A DNA stretch of 64,000 bases from Chrysogorgia sp. JL179-B06 (GCA_035772405.1 JAYKKM010000157.1:124001-188000), one strand, 5' to 3'; shown: positions 33,660 to 45,180, counted from the stretch's first letter. Numbers and translations are program-made. The notes: generated by a model not told the origin, from the sequence alone.

Positions 33660-34840
33660 TAACAAACAAATTTCATTTAGTACGAGGAATAAAAAAAAGT
33701 TTTTAGTTTTGCTGTAAATAATTCTAATGTATTACAGTTGACAATTTCAGCAGCAAAATAATTGAAGAGCTTCGGACCTTGGTATCTTATGGAAAACTGG
33801 CATATATTTGTTCGACATAGAGGAGGTTGGAATGTTTCAGCATTTCTTGTATTATAGCTGTGAATTTGTTTATTTGTTGTGAACAAATTGTCAAAACAAT
33901 TAGGCAACAACCATCTTATAAGAAAACATAACTTGTCCTATTTGTAATGAAAAATATCATGGAATTTTAATATTTTATTCTCTCTAAATAAATAAAGGAA
34001 GGCTATGCGCATCAAATTTACTTTTGTTGATAATTCTAATTATACGTTCATATTCATGATTTTAACAAACTCATTCTATCACAAATTTATTATTATAACA
34101 AACTTTCTTTAAAGTGTCTATGAAGTGAGAAAATCGCTAGCACTTTTTTGCTCTAACGAACAAAGTAGCACGACAGCATCGTTCACTGAAAATTTCAAGT
34201 GAATCTGCTGCATAGTCTTCGAGCTATCAACTCTCAAAGTTTGTCCATTGGCATAGTTTAACGTTACAAAATAAGGAAAGACTGGGATTGAATATATGTG
34301 TTATATGACGTATGCAGGTGGATCATTAATGTTCAAATCCCTTGTTCTTATGCATAGTACACCTGCATATGTCACAAGACAATGAACCGCGCGTTTCAGA
34401 TTTCACCAAAAACATTTAGCCATGCCAAACTTTGAGAGTTGATAGCTCGAAGACTGTGCAGCAGATTCACTTGAAATTTTCAGTTTACGCTCCTGCCGTG
34501 CTACTTTGTCCGTTAAAGTAAAAAAAAATGCTAGCGAATTTTTCACTTCATAGACACTTTAAGATTTAAAGAAAGTTTGTCAGCCCTAAACCATTCTGAC
34601 AACTTGTTGATCTCAATTTTCAGAACATTAGACAAACAAACAGGATCTTTATGTGAATAAAATACATTTGTGTCATCTGCAAACAAAATTAACCCTAATA
34701 CTTTTGAAACATTTACAATGTCATTAATATATAACAAGAAAAATAAAGGGCCTAGAATCGATCCTTGAGGTACACTACAGTTTATGATCTCAGCCTCTGG
34801 ATTGGTGTGGTTTTGATTTTTTCGGAACTAGATTTAGTAG
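33660..34840 (-). pseudogene. LINE fragment split by a TTAA MITE
   Basis: Upstream on the minus strand (34840-34563) reads a segment with YINDIVNVSK and LFADDTNVF, a reverse-transcriptase palm with FADD box, ending in WFRADKLSLNL. The downstream part (33910-33677) reads IHSYNTRNAETFQPP and FSIRYQGPKLFNYF, the usual LINE C-terminus. Between them lies the MITE 34113-34558. Part of the connection domain is missing, so the copy was already damaged. Confidence 0.75.
34113..34558. mobile_element. TTAA-flanked MITE (AGTGTCTATGAAGTGA termini)
   Basis: AGTGTCTATGAAGTGA and TCACTTCATAGACACT tips, flanked by TTAA at 34109-34112 and 34559-34562. The arms continue through GCTAGC and CAAGTGAATCTGC...GAGCTATCAACTCTCAAAG. 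Length 446 bp, no coding capacity. TTAA duplications fit Kolobok or piggyBac mobilisation. Confidence 0.88.
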
Positions 34841-34994
34841 AGCGTGCGGACTCCATCATCATAATCATATGGTGTGATTACATGTATCAACTTATGATAT
34901 GCTATCAACTTATGTAGACAACTTTACAGCGGTATGTATCACCACAGCTGTGACGTCAAAATCCAAGATGTTCACAATTGGCAGGCACTTTTAA

Positions 34995-35406
34995 AGGGAT
35001 ACTCCACCCCCAAAACAAGTGTTGCTCAGATGAAAGATCAAAGTCACCTCACTTCGGACTGGTGTTAGTTTTCTTCGAATCTTTTTAGTTTGAGAGAAAT
35101 TTGGCTTTGTTTCTCCTATTTTTCGAAATTGAAGGTCGCCATTTTGTTGTGATTGCGGGCGAATGCAGTCGCCCCCCATCAATTTTTTGACGTCATTGGG
35201 TGATAGAATCAATATTCAATGATTTCAAAAATGAATGGGAGCGACCGCAATCACAACAAGATGGCGGCCTACAATTTCGAAAAAGAGGAGAAACAACCAG
35301 ATTTCTGTCAATCTAAAACGATTCGAAGAAAACTAATACCCATTCCAAAGTGATGTAAATTAAATCTTCCATTTGCGCAACACTTCTTTTGGGGTCGAGT
35401 GTCCCT
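34995..35406. mobile_element. Kolobok-like MITE, complete (TTAA duplication)
   Basis: AGGGATACTCCACCCCCAAAA and TTTTGGGGTCGAGTGTCCCT tips, flanked by TTAA at 34991-34994 and 35407-35410. The interior is a long imperfect palindrome (ATTTTGTTGTGATTGCGG / CCGCAATCACAACAAGATGG). It matches the 5' end of the THAP-bearing relic at 26201, which may be its autonomous relative. Confidence 0.9.
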
Positions 35407-35535
35407 TTAACCGAACCAGAAATGAGACTGTGGCTGGGGGATATAATAAAAACATTCTAGATTTTGACATAAAATATAAATACCCGCCAAAGCCACATGT
35501 ATCAAAATTAAAAGAACAAACAAGGATGAACTTAC

Positions 35536-35961
35536 CACAGATTCAAGTTCAGTTGGACTTTTAGACGATTTAATGATAATCACCTCCTTGGCAAGTGGTG
35601 ACACTGCTGCGAATGTTCGATGACGCAAAGAAAAGTCAAATATATTGTCGTATTGCCCGTTCAGCATGAGAAAGGTCCAAGGCAGCATGTTAATTGACAT
35701 CTCGAATGTTTCCTGAACGTAGTCTACTGTACTATCACCATGAATACAAATTGCCAAGAATTTTATATGCTCATCCTTCGCGTTGGATTTAAGCTCCTTA
35801 AGGTCGGTGCTCAATATATACATTATTTCTTTTTTTCGCCTGTTAAGGTACTCACCAAGAATTACCTCTTTTGCACAAGGCATGAGCAGTATATGACGAA
35901 TCAGGCGGCGCACTTCTCCCGGAACACACCCAACGTAGTCCAAGATCTTGTCTACCTGTTC
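35536..35961 (-). CDS. Internal exon of the Crinkler-like gene
   Basis: 142 codons in phase 0 between a strong acceptor (ATTTTATTGCAG) and donor GTAAGT. It reads QVDKILDYVGCVPGEVRRLIRH (start) and MLPWTFLMLNGQYDN (middle), ending KSPTELESV. The G-x-x-P-x-E-V-R/L-x-x-L pattern looks like the helical lid region after a STAND/P-loop core, where CRN and related NTPases read local fold rather than catalysis. The exon fits its neighbours at 42305 and 23929 without changing phase. Confidence 0.55.
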
Positions 35962-35969
35962 CTGCAATA

Positions 35970-36700
35970 AAATATATAAAAACTTACGTGTGGCGAAAAC
36001 ATATGCATTGATATTTGTCCGCGGATGTTATCTGTTCCAAAAAGCGAACACTTTCCCGAGAGCAAAGCTTTATGAGATTTTGTACACTACTGACTGATGG
36101 CACACTTCCGGCGAACGCATGTCAATTCTAAACTCCGTTTGCGAGAATTTCTCTAAACTCCGTCTGCGAGAATTGACGCATGAGTTTTCTCCGTTACAGC
36201 ACCAGTAACTAGTACAAGCTTGCTTCATCACTTTTCCATTTCGGATTCATATTCTAGGATTCATATTCTCAAAATACTTTTCAATATATAGAATTATATT
36301 CTAGGATTTATATTCTCAAAATACTTTCCAGATTAAGAAATCTATATGAAGATTTCCGCGGCATAATGGAACAATTATATTAGTCGCTGGCTCCGTCCCC
36401 GCGCGTAGCTTGCCTGGGGCTTGGGCCTGGAGCGAATGCGACAGATGGCAGTCAATTGTGAGCGAATGCGAGCAAGAGGGATCTTCCCTAATGGCCCACC
36501 CCTGTTTGCCACAAGATGTTTGCCACAAGATGTCTCCCACAAGATGTCTCCCACTAACGGGAAAGTTATTGTAGTCTCCCACGCGGAGAGTCGCCACACC
36601 AGCTCTTCGATAGCTATCTTGACTGATTCGATGTTTGGTTGGAGAGGGGTATGAATATCCAGATGAACGGTGTGTGGCGAATAGGTTCACGAAGGGGTTA
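35970..36700. other. Intronic sequence, no gene
   Basis: A short tandem CCACAAGATGT(T/C)T(G/C)C occurs four times at about 36508-36560. Direct repeats of CTAAACTCCGT(T/C)TGCGAGAAT lie near 36130-36175 and TTCATATTCTAGGAT near 36245-36310. The 124-codon minus frame at 36690-36316 shows no recognisable motif. Confidence 0.45.
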
Positions 36701-36960
36701 CCAATCAGATAGATTAGCGTTGAAATTGGAGTCTGGACTTAAGAAATTATTCACCCTCACGTGCGAATTATAGACTTGCCAGTGGATGGAGATCAGATGG
36801 ATTTTACTTGTGTCAATCGAGTTCGGGATTGTACATAACTTCTCCCCACGTGGGTCGACCCCACCGAATGCTAGCTTATCATCAGTGCCAGTCTTGTAGG
36901 CGATGTACGTGTCCCAGCCACCGTGGTAGCTTGGAGACACAGCAAGAACCCAAAGGTTCA
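36698..36960 (-). CDS. Unrecognised coding segment, inverted relative of 40228-40530
   Basis: Reads GGWDTYIAYKTGTDDKLAF ... NSIDTSKIHLISIHWQVY ... VRVNNFLSPDSNF, ending at a stop. The copy at 40228-40530 has the same protein with changes mostly at third codon positions and a few conservative replacements, which argues that both were translated under selection. I cannot assign a family. It begins abruptly at the left edge of the plus-strand frame below. Confidence 0.5.
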
Positions 36961-37153
36961 TCAATATGGTAGGCATCATTTAGAGCCGTTAGATAGTAAG
37001 CCGAAGACAGTCGACAAAGATAAACCCGTCGTAGACTCAGGGAACACCAATGGTAAAGACCTGAAAAAGTCTGATAGCCACACAACAGAACTAGGCCTAA
37101 CATTCGCCTTAACATCCATCGGAGGGTTCTTAGTCAGCAGATGTTTACTATAA
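36923..37153 (+). CDS. Short unrecognised protein with C-terminal membrane segment
   Basis: The coding part (about codon 20 onward) is Lys/Asp-rich and ends in TTELGLTFALTSIGGFLVSRC, a plausible transmembrane helix followed by a stop. Eleven bases later a new ATG (37165) opens a frame that continues up to the mariner-type insertion at 37240. Such close packing without introns recalls virus-like or Polinton-like gene clusters. That is speculation; no family was recognised. Confidence 0.35.
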   Translation: MVAWRHSKNPKVHQYGRHHLEPLDSKPKTVDKDKPVVDSGNTNGKDLKKSDSHTTELGLTFALTSIGGFLVSRCLL

Positions 37154-37239
37154 TAATATATAGATGAGCTTATTCTACGGGTATGAAGATAAGGATGACC
37201 CGATCACTAAAAAAGTGTTGAAAGACACATACCTTTCTA

Positions 37240-40042
37240 CAATCCTGGACAAAATTGTTGGGCCACTTTGCCGATTTTCGCAAAGTGTCCCAAGCACTTT
37301 TGTCCAGGATTGTCTGAAAATGACGAATTAAACAAAATCGAAGAAAAAAACAATTTGGGGGCGGCGATTCTGCGCAGTTTGCTCGAAAATGACATAAATA
37401 CGCTCCCACATGCATGAACAACAAATTGTTTGTGGGGTATAGAAGGTTTGGTGAATATGTAAATTAAATAGAGCTCTCGTGCGGGTGGGAACTCTGCAGA
37501 GACTCTGCTCCAGTGATCCCTTCTCCATTGAGGAGGTAAGGGGGAGCAGAGATGGGGGCTCTTTTATTAAACTTTACTTTAATACTTTAATCGATTTTTC
37601 AATACATTACATTCATAATATAATCTAATGTATTAGAAGTAGACCTAAAACAGAATACAAGATTCCCTACTATAGATCACCCAGGATACAGTTACAGTGC
37701 AACATACAATCATGTAAACTTAAAAATATAAATACATTACAATGAATAATTGACATTAAATTTCTTATAATAATATGAAAATAAATTTTTACGAAAAATA
37801 GATAAAGAACTAGACTCCTGATATTCAGAGATAATTTATTCCATAAATAACAAATACGAACAAAATAGGAATTTTTATAAGCCTCTGTCCTGCTAAAGGG
37901 AACATTGAGTGTAAGGTAATCAACGTTACGAAGAGGTTTGACACATGAGCGGAATGAGACATAATTTAAAATGTTTACAGAACACAAGTTCTTAAGACAC
38001 TTAAAGAAAAAAAGTAAATCAGTTATTTCTCTACGATATTGTAACGGTAATAAATTCAGCTTATATAAGCGCTCATGTTCTGAAAAATCTTTACCAAGAA
38101 TTAATCTAGTAGCTCTGCGCTGAATTTGTTCTAATTTAACAATATTTCTCTTAGTATATGTATATGGAGACCATACTACACTAGCATAATCCAAACGGGA
38201 TCTAACCCAAGTTAAATAAAGCAATTTCTTAGTTTTGACGTCAGGTATTTCTTTACATGTTCGATAAAGTAAATTGAGCATCTTTTGAGCTTTAGAAGTT
38301 ATGTGGTCTACATGACTATTCCAATTTAGGTTGTGAGTAATTAAAACACCAAGATCTTTCTCTACATCTACACGCTGCAACTTAGTTTCTCCAAGAAAAT
38401 AATCCCTATCAAATACAGATTTAATACGAGCAACCCTCAAGACCTTACACTTCGAGACATTGAACTCCATTCCCCATGTACAAGACCACTTTAATAACTC
38501 GTTCAAATCGTTCTGTAGCTCATCCCCATCCTCCTGACCAAGGACTAATCGAAAACACTTAGAGTCATCAGCGAATAGGGGTAACGATGTTTCTTTAGAA
38601 ATTACGTTAGGCATGTCATTGATGAAAATTAAAAAAGAATCGGCCCCAAGATTGACCCCTGAGGCACCCCAGATGTTACTGGGAGAAAGTCAGACTCTAC
38701 GTTGTTTATCACAACCCTGTGTCTTCTGCCAGTTAGGTAAGATCTAAACCAAGACAACAATGAACCTCTAATACCAAAACATTCAAGCTTATACAACAAC
38801 TTTTCGTGTGAAACCCAATGAACCTCTAATACCAAAACATTCAAGCTTATACAACAACTTTTCGTGTGAAACCCGATCAAAGGCCTTGGAAAAATCAAGA
38901 TAAATAATATCAACCTGTTGTCTCATCTCAAGAGCCTTAGCAAACTGGTGAACTACTTGAGATAATTGAGACACAGTTGATTTACCTGGCAGAAAACCGT
39001 GTTGCCATTGCGTAAGATAAGGAAATATAAAATTAAAAAACTCATTATAAACTAATCTCTCTATAGTATTTTAGATAATACATCTAAGAGCGATATGCCT
39101 CTATAGTTAGGAACTTCTGTCTTAGAATCACTCTTATGAATGGGAACTAGGTTTACATCTTTACATTTTTCAGAAAAATCCCGAGCTCCAAAGACATGTT
39201 AAATAACCGAGTCAAAGATGGTGCAATTTCCTCCGCACATGCTTGTAGAAGCTTGGCAGAGAAACCCAGTGATGCCTTATTAACATCAAGCGATTTAAGT
39301 TGTTTAGACACTTTATCAACACTTAAATGAAACACGCTTGTTTCACTAACAATGTTGTAGTCAAGCATAGGTAAGCAATCAGCTGCACTACCTTGATCAG
39401 GCGGACCAAAAACTGAATGAAAGAATGCGTTAAATACATTTGCCTGATTAATAGGTTTACAAGCTTGTACTGACCCATACTTAACTATTCCCGGGATCCT
39501 ACTAGTTTTAGTAATTGCTTTGTAATAAGTCCAAAATTTACGTGGATTATCCTTAAGAGAATCACTAAGGTCAGATAAATTAATACGTTTTTTGAACTTA
39601 ACCATTCTTTTGACTTGCTGTCTTAGCTTACGAAATCTTTCCCTCTGGTGTGCTGAGTCATTTAACTTGGCACGGCGTCTGACTCTATTTTTCTTTCTGA
39701 TCAGCTGCAGAACATCTTTGTCAATCCATGGGGGTCTATTTGCATCTTTAATCACAATCTTTAGGACAAACTCATCGATGCATGCAGAAAACAAATCATA
39801 CCAGCAAACAATGCTGGAATCAATGTCATTGTCCACAGATGCTATATCCCAAGAGAGATGACTCAATGTAAATTTCAAGCCAACTAGATCAGCCTTTTTT
39901 AGATTGTAAACTGTATATATTTTGCAATGTTACAAAGTTAAAAAGCTGTGTTTTATTGAAAAATCATAACTCGTCATTTTCAGAAAATTGTTGGGCGATT
40001 TTTCCGATTTTCGCAGTGTCCCAAGCACTTTTGTCCAGGATT
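37240..40042. mobile_element. Mariner-type element with TA duplication, filled by a LINE
   Basis: Left tip TA-CAATCCTGGACAAAATTG at 37238 and right tip CAAGCACTTTTGTCCAGGATTG-TA at 40043. A full short hairpin of the same family occupies 37240-37311. The right stub repeats its second half (39978-40042). Sequence TCGTCATTTTCAG next to the right stub is the inverse of CTGAAAATGACGA after the left hairpin. A minus-strand LINE (about 37600-39950) lies between. Confidence 0.65.
37600..39950 (-). pseudogene. Jockey/CR1-like LINE, reverse-transcriptase region with frameshifts
   Basis: In minus-strand order: the linker before the reverse transcriptase with RPPWIDKDVLQLIRKKNRV and NPRKFWTYYKAI (39878-39153); IIYLDFSKAFDRVSHEKLL (38974-38789); GVPQGSILGPILF (38913-38629); LPLFADDSKCFRLV (the FADD box) and VVWSPYTYTKRNIVKLEQI (38614-37670). 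Several frameshifts and a 59-bp direct duplication at about 38775-38880 disrupt it. The endonuclease domain is absent. It sits in an intron of the Crinkler-like gene and inside the mariner-type element. Confidence 0.85.
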
Positions 40043-40079
40043 GTAGGTACCACAAGATGGGCATAACATAATATTCAGT

Positions 40080-40560
40080 ATGAACGTGACGAGGGCTAGA
40101 ATACCTCAACGGGACCCCACCAAAAGCCTGTCTCTAGGCCTGAACGCTGGTAAGAACTATCTTTACCCACTTACCGAATCCTCCATGCACTTTATCTTTC
40201 CCCGTATGCAATACTCTAATGTGTCTGCGTTCATTGTATGTAGGAGGACATCCAAACAGACATCCGGGAGACCATCCTATCCAATGACGATGGTAGTTGG
40301 GATAAATATATTGCGTATGAGACTGGCACTGACGACAAACTATCATTTGGTGGCGCTAGCACATCAGGGGAGAAGATTTGCATAACCCCGAACTCGATCG
40401 ACACAAGTAAAATCCATCTAATCTCCATCCACTGGCAAGTTTATGATTTACATGTGAGGGTCAACAATTTCAGGAGCCCGGACAGCGACTTCAACGCTGA
40501 TCTGACCGAGATTGATTCCCCCTTTGTTACTCTTCTCGCAACACTCCCTCTCACGACCAG
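40080..40560 (+). CDS. Unrecognised coding cluster after the mariner-type insertion
   Basis: A frame opens at ATG 40080 (about 55 codons of unfamiliar, Tyr- and Pro-containing sequence). At about 40228 another frame reads EDIQTDIRETILSNDDGSW, then KYIAYETGTDDKLSFG and SIDTSKIHLISIHWQVY, the counterpart of 36960-36698. A frameshift or an acceptor (TTGTATGTAG at 40226) could join them. The arrangement is continuous with 37165-37234 once the insertion is ignored. No function assigned. Confidence 0.4.
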
Positions 40561-40797
40561 AAGATTTTGACGGATATTGACGGATATTGACAGATACATC
40601 GACGATATTACCATTTATAAAATAAGGTGTCCTCTACGCACGCTGGGCTCCGTGCATTTATAAGAGAACAGAGATCATGAATGACGTAAATGGCGTCAGC
40701 TGGCCGGAAAAGCCTGCCAAATTCCTAAACTACCTCACTTTTAGTTCGAATTTTCCTCTTCTTATTTGATAAAACAAATAAAACATACCGCACCTGT

Positions 40798-40912
40798 GCA
40801 TATGTACTCTTATAAAGGTACGTTTGACGTCATTTGAACACGAAATAAGTGTAAAGGCACTTTTCGTGTTCAAATGACGTCAAACGTGCCTTTATAAGAG
40901 TACATATGCACG
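40798..40912. repeat. Perfect-arm hairpin
   Basis: CATATGTACTCTTATAAAGG ... GACGTCATTTGAACACGAAA and its reverse complement flank a 15-base loop. It contains two CRE-like TGACGTCA-type sites by symmetry, which are part of the stem. Confidence 0.9.
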
Positions 40913-42058
40913 GAGCTTACGTTGTTTGAGCATGTGCTGTGAGGAATGCTGCCAGATTTTGGCAGCTTACATTTGGAGTTTCCCAGAGTCTTTCGTTTTC
41001 GTTTAGCATGTGCAGTAAGAATCCGTCCGCTAGTTGAAGCATTAACTCACAGTCCCACATGCTTTCATGTCATCGGTAAATCGCAAAATTCATTTATATT
41101 ATTGGTCAATGTATTAACATTGACATAATGCAAAATAATAATATAATGCATTAGCATTATACACATAATGCATTAGCATTATACACACATATATAAAACG
41201 AGAAAACATGGAACATAAGACTTCGTCCACAATCAGATTGCAATCTGTGGCAACATTTTTTTACCTTGTTGTCTTTATAGAAGGTAGAAATTTCCTAAAA
41301 TCAAGTTCGAACAAAGTATTATTAATGTATACAGTAGTAGGAGCAGCAGGATTAGTAGCATACTTTCAGAATGCCATTTCCTTCATTTTCAGGAGCAACT
41401 TAGCAAGACCTATTTTACCGAATTTTCGGAGAACATTTTGCCAGCATTAATGATGGTAGTAGTAGTTTATTAACACATCCCAAAAGGGCTTTTCAGTTAT
41501 AATTTACAAGTGTGGTCAAATAAGCGAGTGATAACACAAATAATTACAATAAAATCAGAAGAAATAACATGTAAAAATCTCTGATAAGCACGCGCCACTC
41601 CGCATCAGAAGAATACGTGCCAACTCGCTTCCATTACGCCCCAAATACGATCATTGATTGTCGACAGAAATTTTCATCACAAAAAAGCTTTAAAGTCAGG
41701 GTCTATTTATGATTGGTCTTGCTATTGAACTCTTAGAAACAGAGTAACATCGTCTATCAGAGAGGCCAGGAAACTTTACTATTCCAACTTGATCGAAGAA
41801 AACAAGTCTGCATGACTCTTCTAAGCTGTGGAAAGCTTTAAAATCGGGCATTTCTGCCGATGTTCATGCCACACACATCCAATCTCTTGAAATCGATGAC
41901 ACAGGTGGTGGTGGGTGGGTGATGGAAGGTAGCAGCAGTAGCAAGAGTAGCATATTTTTGGACATATCTTCGCTCCCGTACAGTTGGTCTATTGACCAAG
42001 TGTACAGGTGAAGATGTCACAAAATAAATAGAGGTGTTTGGCAGTAGCAGTGGATCAT
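40913..42058. other. Intronic sequence, no gene
   Basis: TAATGCATTAGCATTATACACA is repeated at about 41140-41190. No frame with motifs. A poly-G/GGGGA tract follows at 42059-42091. Confidence 0.4.
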
Positions 42059-42105
42059 GGGGGGGGGGGGGGGGGGAGGGGGGGGGGGGGTTGGGCGGGG
42101 GGACA
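42059..42105. repeat. Poly-G tract
   Basis: Two G runs of about 18 and 12 separated by A, then TTGGGCGGGG. It may form quadruplexes and is error-prone in sequencing. Confidence 0.9.
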
Positions 42106-42304
42106 GGACAAATTTCAATTATTTTGAAAGAAAACCGTTGACCCATGAATGCACGGGTCAAGTATTTATTTTCAAATAACTTCAAATTTGTCCGATTGCA
42201 CATGATCCACCGCTGTTACCGAACTCGTCTATTATATACCGTCAATGTGTTTATGAGATTTTATGTGACACAATAAATTAATAGCAGATGTATCCACAAC
42301 CTAC

Positions 42305-42458
42305 CTTTGATATCATTTCGTTTGCAATTTTAGGGTCTGGACTTATCACAAGCGCGAAAACATCACCAGCGTTTAAGTTGAACTTAGGATGTAAATGCAA
42401 TTTCCGCAATCCATCTGTTGAAGACGCAGCGACTATACGCACCCGTGGATAATGTTCC
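42305..42458 (-). CDS. Internal exon of the Crinkler-like gene, with an apparent +1 frameshift
   Basis: Acceptor AAATAG and donor GGTAGG bound 154 bases. The first part reads EHYPRVRIVAASS in phase 0. After TCTTCC at about 42420 the frame must shift by one base to continue as DGLRKLHLHPKFNLNAGDV and DPKIANEMISK, which then joins exon 35961 in phase. The extra C could be a real mutation or a sequencing error. Confidence 0.5.
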
Positions 42459-42509
42459 TATTTAAATAAAAGTATTAAAATAGGCGATAAAAGTTACCAA
42501 TCGGATGCT

Positions 42510-42800
42510 ATAAAAGGTTTACTGCCGAAATAGTACGAGGTCTAACGTTTCGAGCAAAGGCCCTCCTTCGTCAGAGACACGTACAGTGAAATAAAACCAT
42601 GTGTTGAACTTTTATATGCACAATAATCATGTGACAAAACTAAGCCAATTAAACAAATAATTAATGAGATGTGACAAAACATCTTGAGGTGTAAGCCGGT
42701 CGCAGCGATGAAAGATCTAAATGATGCAAAATAATCATGTGACAAAAAGTATACAAAACAATCATGTGACAAAAAAGTATGCAAAATAATCATGTGACAA
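42510..42800. repeat. Dispersed CGTTTCGAG/GTCAGAG motif and tandem AATCATGTGACAAAA units
   Basis: ACTGCCGAAATAGTACG ... CGTTTCGAGCAAAGGCCC ... CTTCGTCAGAG matches 15640-15715. From 42625 the unit AAAATAATCATGTGACAAAA recurs five times at irregular spacing. Confidence 0.75.
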
Positions 42801-43117
42801 ATTGAACAGACCAATCACTCACCAATGCCACCATTACATCTTCTGTATAATACAATTAACAATTAGACAACAAGTCCGAGTTGACTATTGTTTTAGTTTA
42901 AACCAACTAGTCAGACATAATAGTATTTTGAAGAAACGAACTGAAACCTCTACAAAACTCGAGTTTTCTGCCATTGTTTTGCATTTGAAAATTGACTAAT
43001 TTCGCAACAAGTGGTCTATCACCAATATAGACAATGAGTACAGGCAATTAGAATGCAGGATTTGTAATATTTTAGTAATCACAGTTACCACACAAGGAAG
43101 ATAAACTGTCAAATTAC

Positions 43118-43385
43118 CTTTTGCTTCACATATACTTTTACAAGTGCAAGTCCCTCACGCGAAATATTCACTGCTTCCTGAAGGTTATCAAGAAAGAACC
43201 ATGTAAAAGGGCGTGAAGCTGAAGAATAAATTTTTTTGCAAAATAAGACTTTAGTTACAAACTTCTTCACTTGAGTAACTGAACATTCAGATTTCATGTT
43301 TTCACGAAACAGGCAATTTACATTTGTTAGCTGTTTCAGCTTCTTCAATCTCTAACTTGAACTTCCCGTCAGGCCGCTGAAGGTC
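43118..43385 (-). CDS. Internal exon of the Crinkler-like gene, with an apparent frameshift
   Basis: Bounded by acceptor CTTTTTAG and donor GGTAATTT. Entering in phase 0 it reads DLQRPDGKFKLEIEEAETAN. The good downstream frame (VKKFVTKVLFCKKIYSS, FTWFFLDNLQEAVNISREGL, LVKVYVKQK) is offset by one base, so a frameshift lies near 43330-43350. Exit phase matches exon 42458. It follows the P-loop exon and would lie in the NTPase core. Confidence 0.5.
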
Positions 43386-43489
43386 CTAAAAAGCCATTGC
43401 AGCAACTTTGTTAATGTGTAACACTCTAGAAAAGCTTTATTCAACACCTTGTCCCTTTTGATACAACAAGGAAGTGTACTACACACATG

Positions 43490-43680
43490 TACCTATACTT
43501 TGAGTCTAGTGAAATATTAATTCATGCTTTCATAACCACTAAACTGGATTACTGCAACTCTCTTCTGTATGGTTTACCCGATTACTTGATCCAAAAACTT
43601 CAACATGTACAGAATTCGGCGGCAAGGCTATTTACAGGTTCCTGTAAACTTGAGCACATCACTCCTATTCTTAAAGTGCC
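43490..43680 (+). pseudogene. LINE reverse-transcriptase C-terminal scrap
   Basis: [20 protein letters not shown] and [17 protein letters not shown] are typical of the connection domain of CR1/Jockey-type LINEs. The match ends at about 43675. The sequence after it up to 43860 is unrelated. Confidence 0.75.
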
Positions 43681-43689
43681 CCTAACCCC

Positions 43690-44980
43690 AAATATTTTTA
43701 AAAAAAAATCAAATTACTGTGGTTTGTTGAGTACCTCAGTCCAAACATTTCTTGATTTGGATGAATTCTCGATTTTCTATGCCCTGTTGAAATGTCGAAA
43801 ATCGACGAGTTGCAAGCAAAGTTTCAAAAGGCATGGAACTAGCACATTTATGACGTAGATTCCGGAACGCCTAAATTGCTCGTTCGCTTTACTGACTTGT
43901 ATTTTGTTGGGATGTCTACTTTTCTCTATCATGAGAACAGGTACGTGCGTTTGATTTTTCTGATCATATGAACTAAACTAGAAATACATAAATGCAATAA
44001 CCCCTCGCCCGCTTTTACAGCAACCCCCCTTGCGCTCTTTTTTATTGGAAGCCTGAAAATAGCTACTCCTGTCGGAATGAAAATATAGTTTTAATTCTGG
44101 TAGAATATTTGAAATAAAAAAACAAAAACTCAAAACAAAAAAAGTATTTTTTTGAAGAAAAATACAACAAAGAACAAAGAAAAATTTAAGGATGATATTT
44201 CGTAAAATATATTGAGATGAAGAAAATTGAACGTCGCATCCCAGGTTTTGAACTCGATCTCGTTTGCGTGCAAACCGACGATGTATACCACACATGCTTA
44301 TGAGCTGGGAGACGCGGGTTCAAATCATGCGTCGGACCACTAACTCAGAGTCTTAAAATAATTGAGAAAGTGCTGGCTTTGCAATAATACCAGCAAATGA
44401 TAGGACTTTTCACCAAACTAAACTAAACTAAACTAAACTACACTAAATGCAACAATTTTATTACATAAAATGTATAGTTTCAACAAACATGATGAATAAG
44501 TGAATAAAAAATGTTGTTGGCAAAAATGCGTCGATTACTAAAACGCGATTTCTTAACGCGATTTGTTTTGTTTATTTATTTATTTATTTATTTATGGTAT
44601 TTTTAGCTTGTCGAATGCTAAGCCGACTAAATTTTTACTGCCAAAAACGTACTATATAAAAACAGGCTAATTACAATATATAAAACAAGCCGAGTACATA
44701 TCTATTTTGCAGGAGAAAGCTAAATACTCAAGTTAAATACTATTTTCTGGGTATTACCGTTGTAATAATATACATGAAAAAATTTCTCAATTCTGATTGG
44801 CTGAGAGCAGTGCAGTTTTGAGGAAATACAGTGCAGAAAAAAGGAAATACAGTGCAAATTTTTAAATTTTTTAAATTTGCACAAAAATCATTTTTTACTA
44901 GAAAAAAAGCTCTTCCTGTTCATTTCTTTTTCATGTATGTTATTTGAACAAAGCATTCTGATTAGAAAGATTCTCTTTTC
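43690..44980. other. Intronic, simple repeats and a SINE-like B box
   Basis: (AACTA)n lies at about 44414-44444 and (TTTA)n at 44569-44595. GACGCGGGTTCAAATC (44310-44325) resembles a pol III B box after GCTTATGAGCTGG, so a tRNA-derived SINE remnant is possible. No protein-coding segment. Confidence 0.45.
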
Positions 44981-44984
44981 GTTA

Positions 44985-45180
44985 AATTTTTTCATGTATA
45001 TTATTAATAAGTAATAGCATGATTTCTCGTGCAATTTGAAAAAAACACGCACTCGTGAGTTTTTCAAAGACCTCAAATAGCACTCGTCCTTCGGACTCGT
45101 GCAATTTTGATAGTCTTTGAAAAACTCACTTGTGCATGTTTTTTCCAAATTGCACTCGAAACCATGCTATTGCCTATACA
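44985..45180. repeat. Foldback repeat with GTCTTTGAAAAACTCAC stem
   Basis: AATAGCATG...TCGTGCAATTTG...ACACGCACTCGTGAGTTTTTCAAAGAC is mirrored by GTCTTTGAAAAACTCAC...CAAATTGCACTCG...CATGCTATTG. The loop contains GTCCTTCGGACT. Relatives of the flanking TATACATGAAAAAATTTCTC...GATTGGCTGA appear at 57445-57490. Confidence 0.85.
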
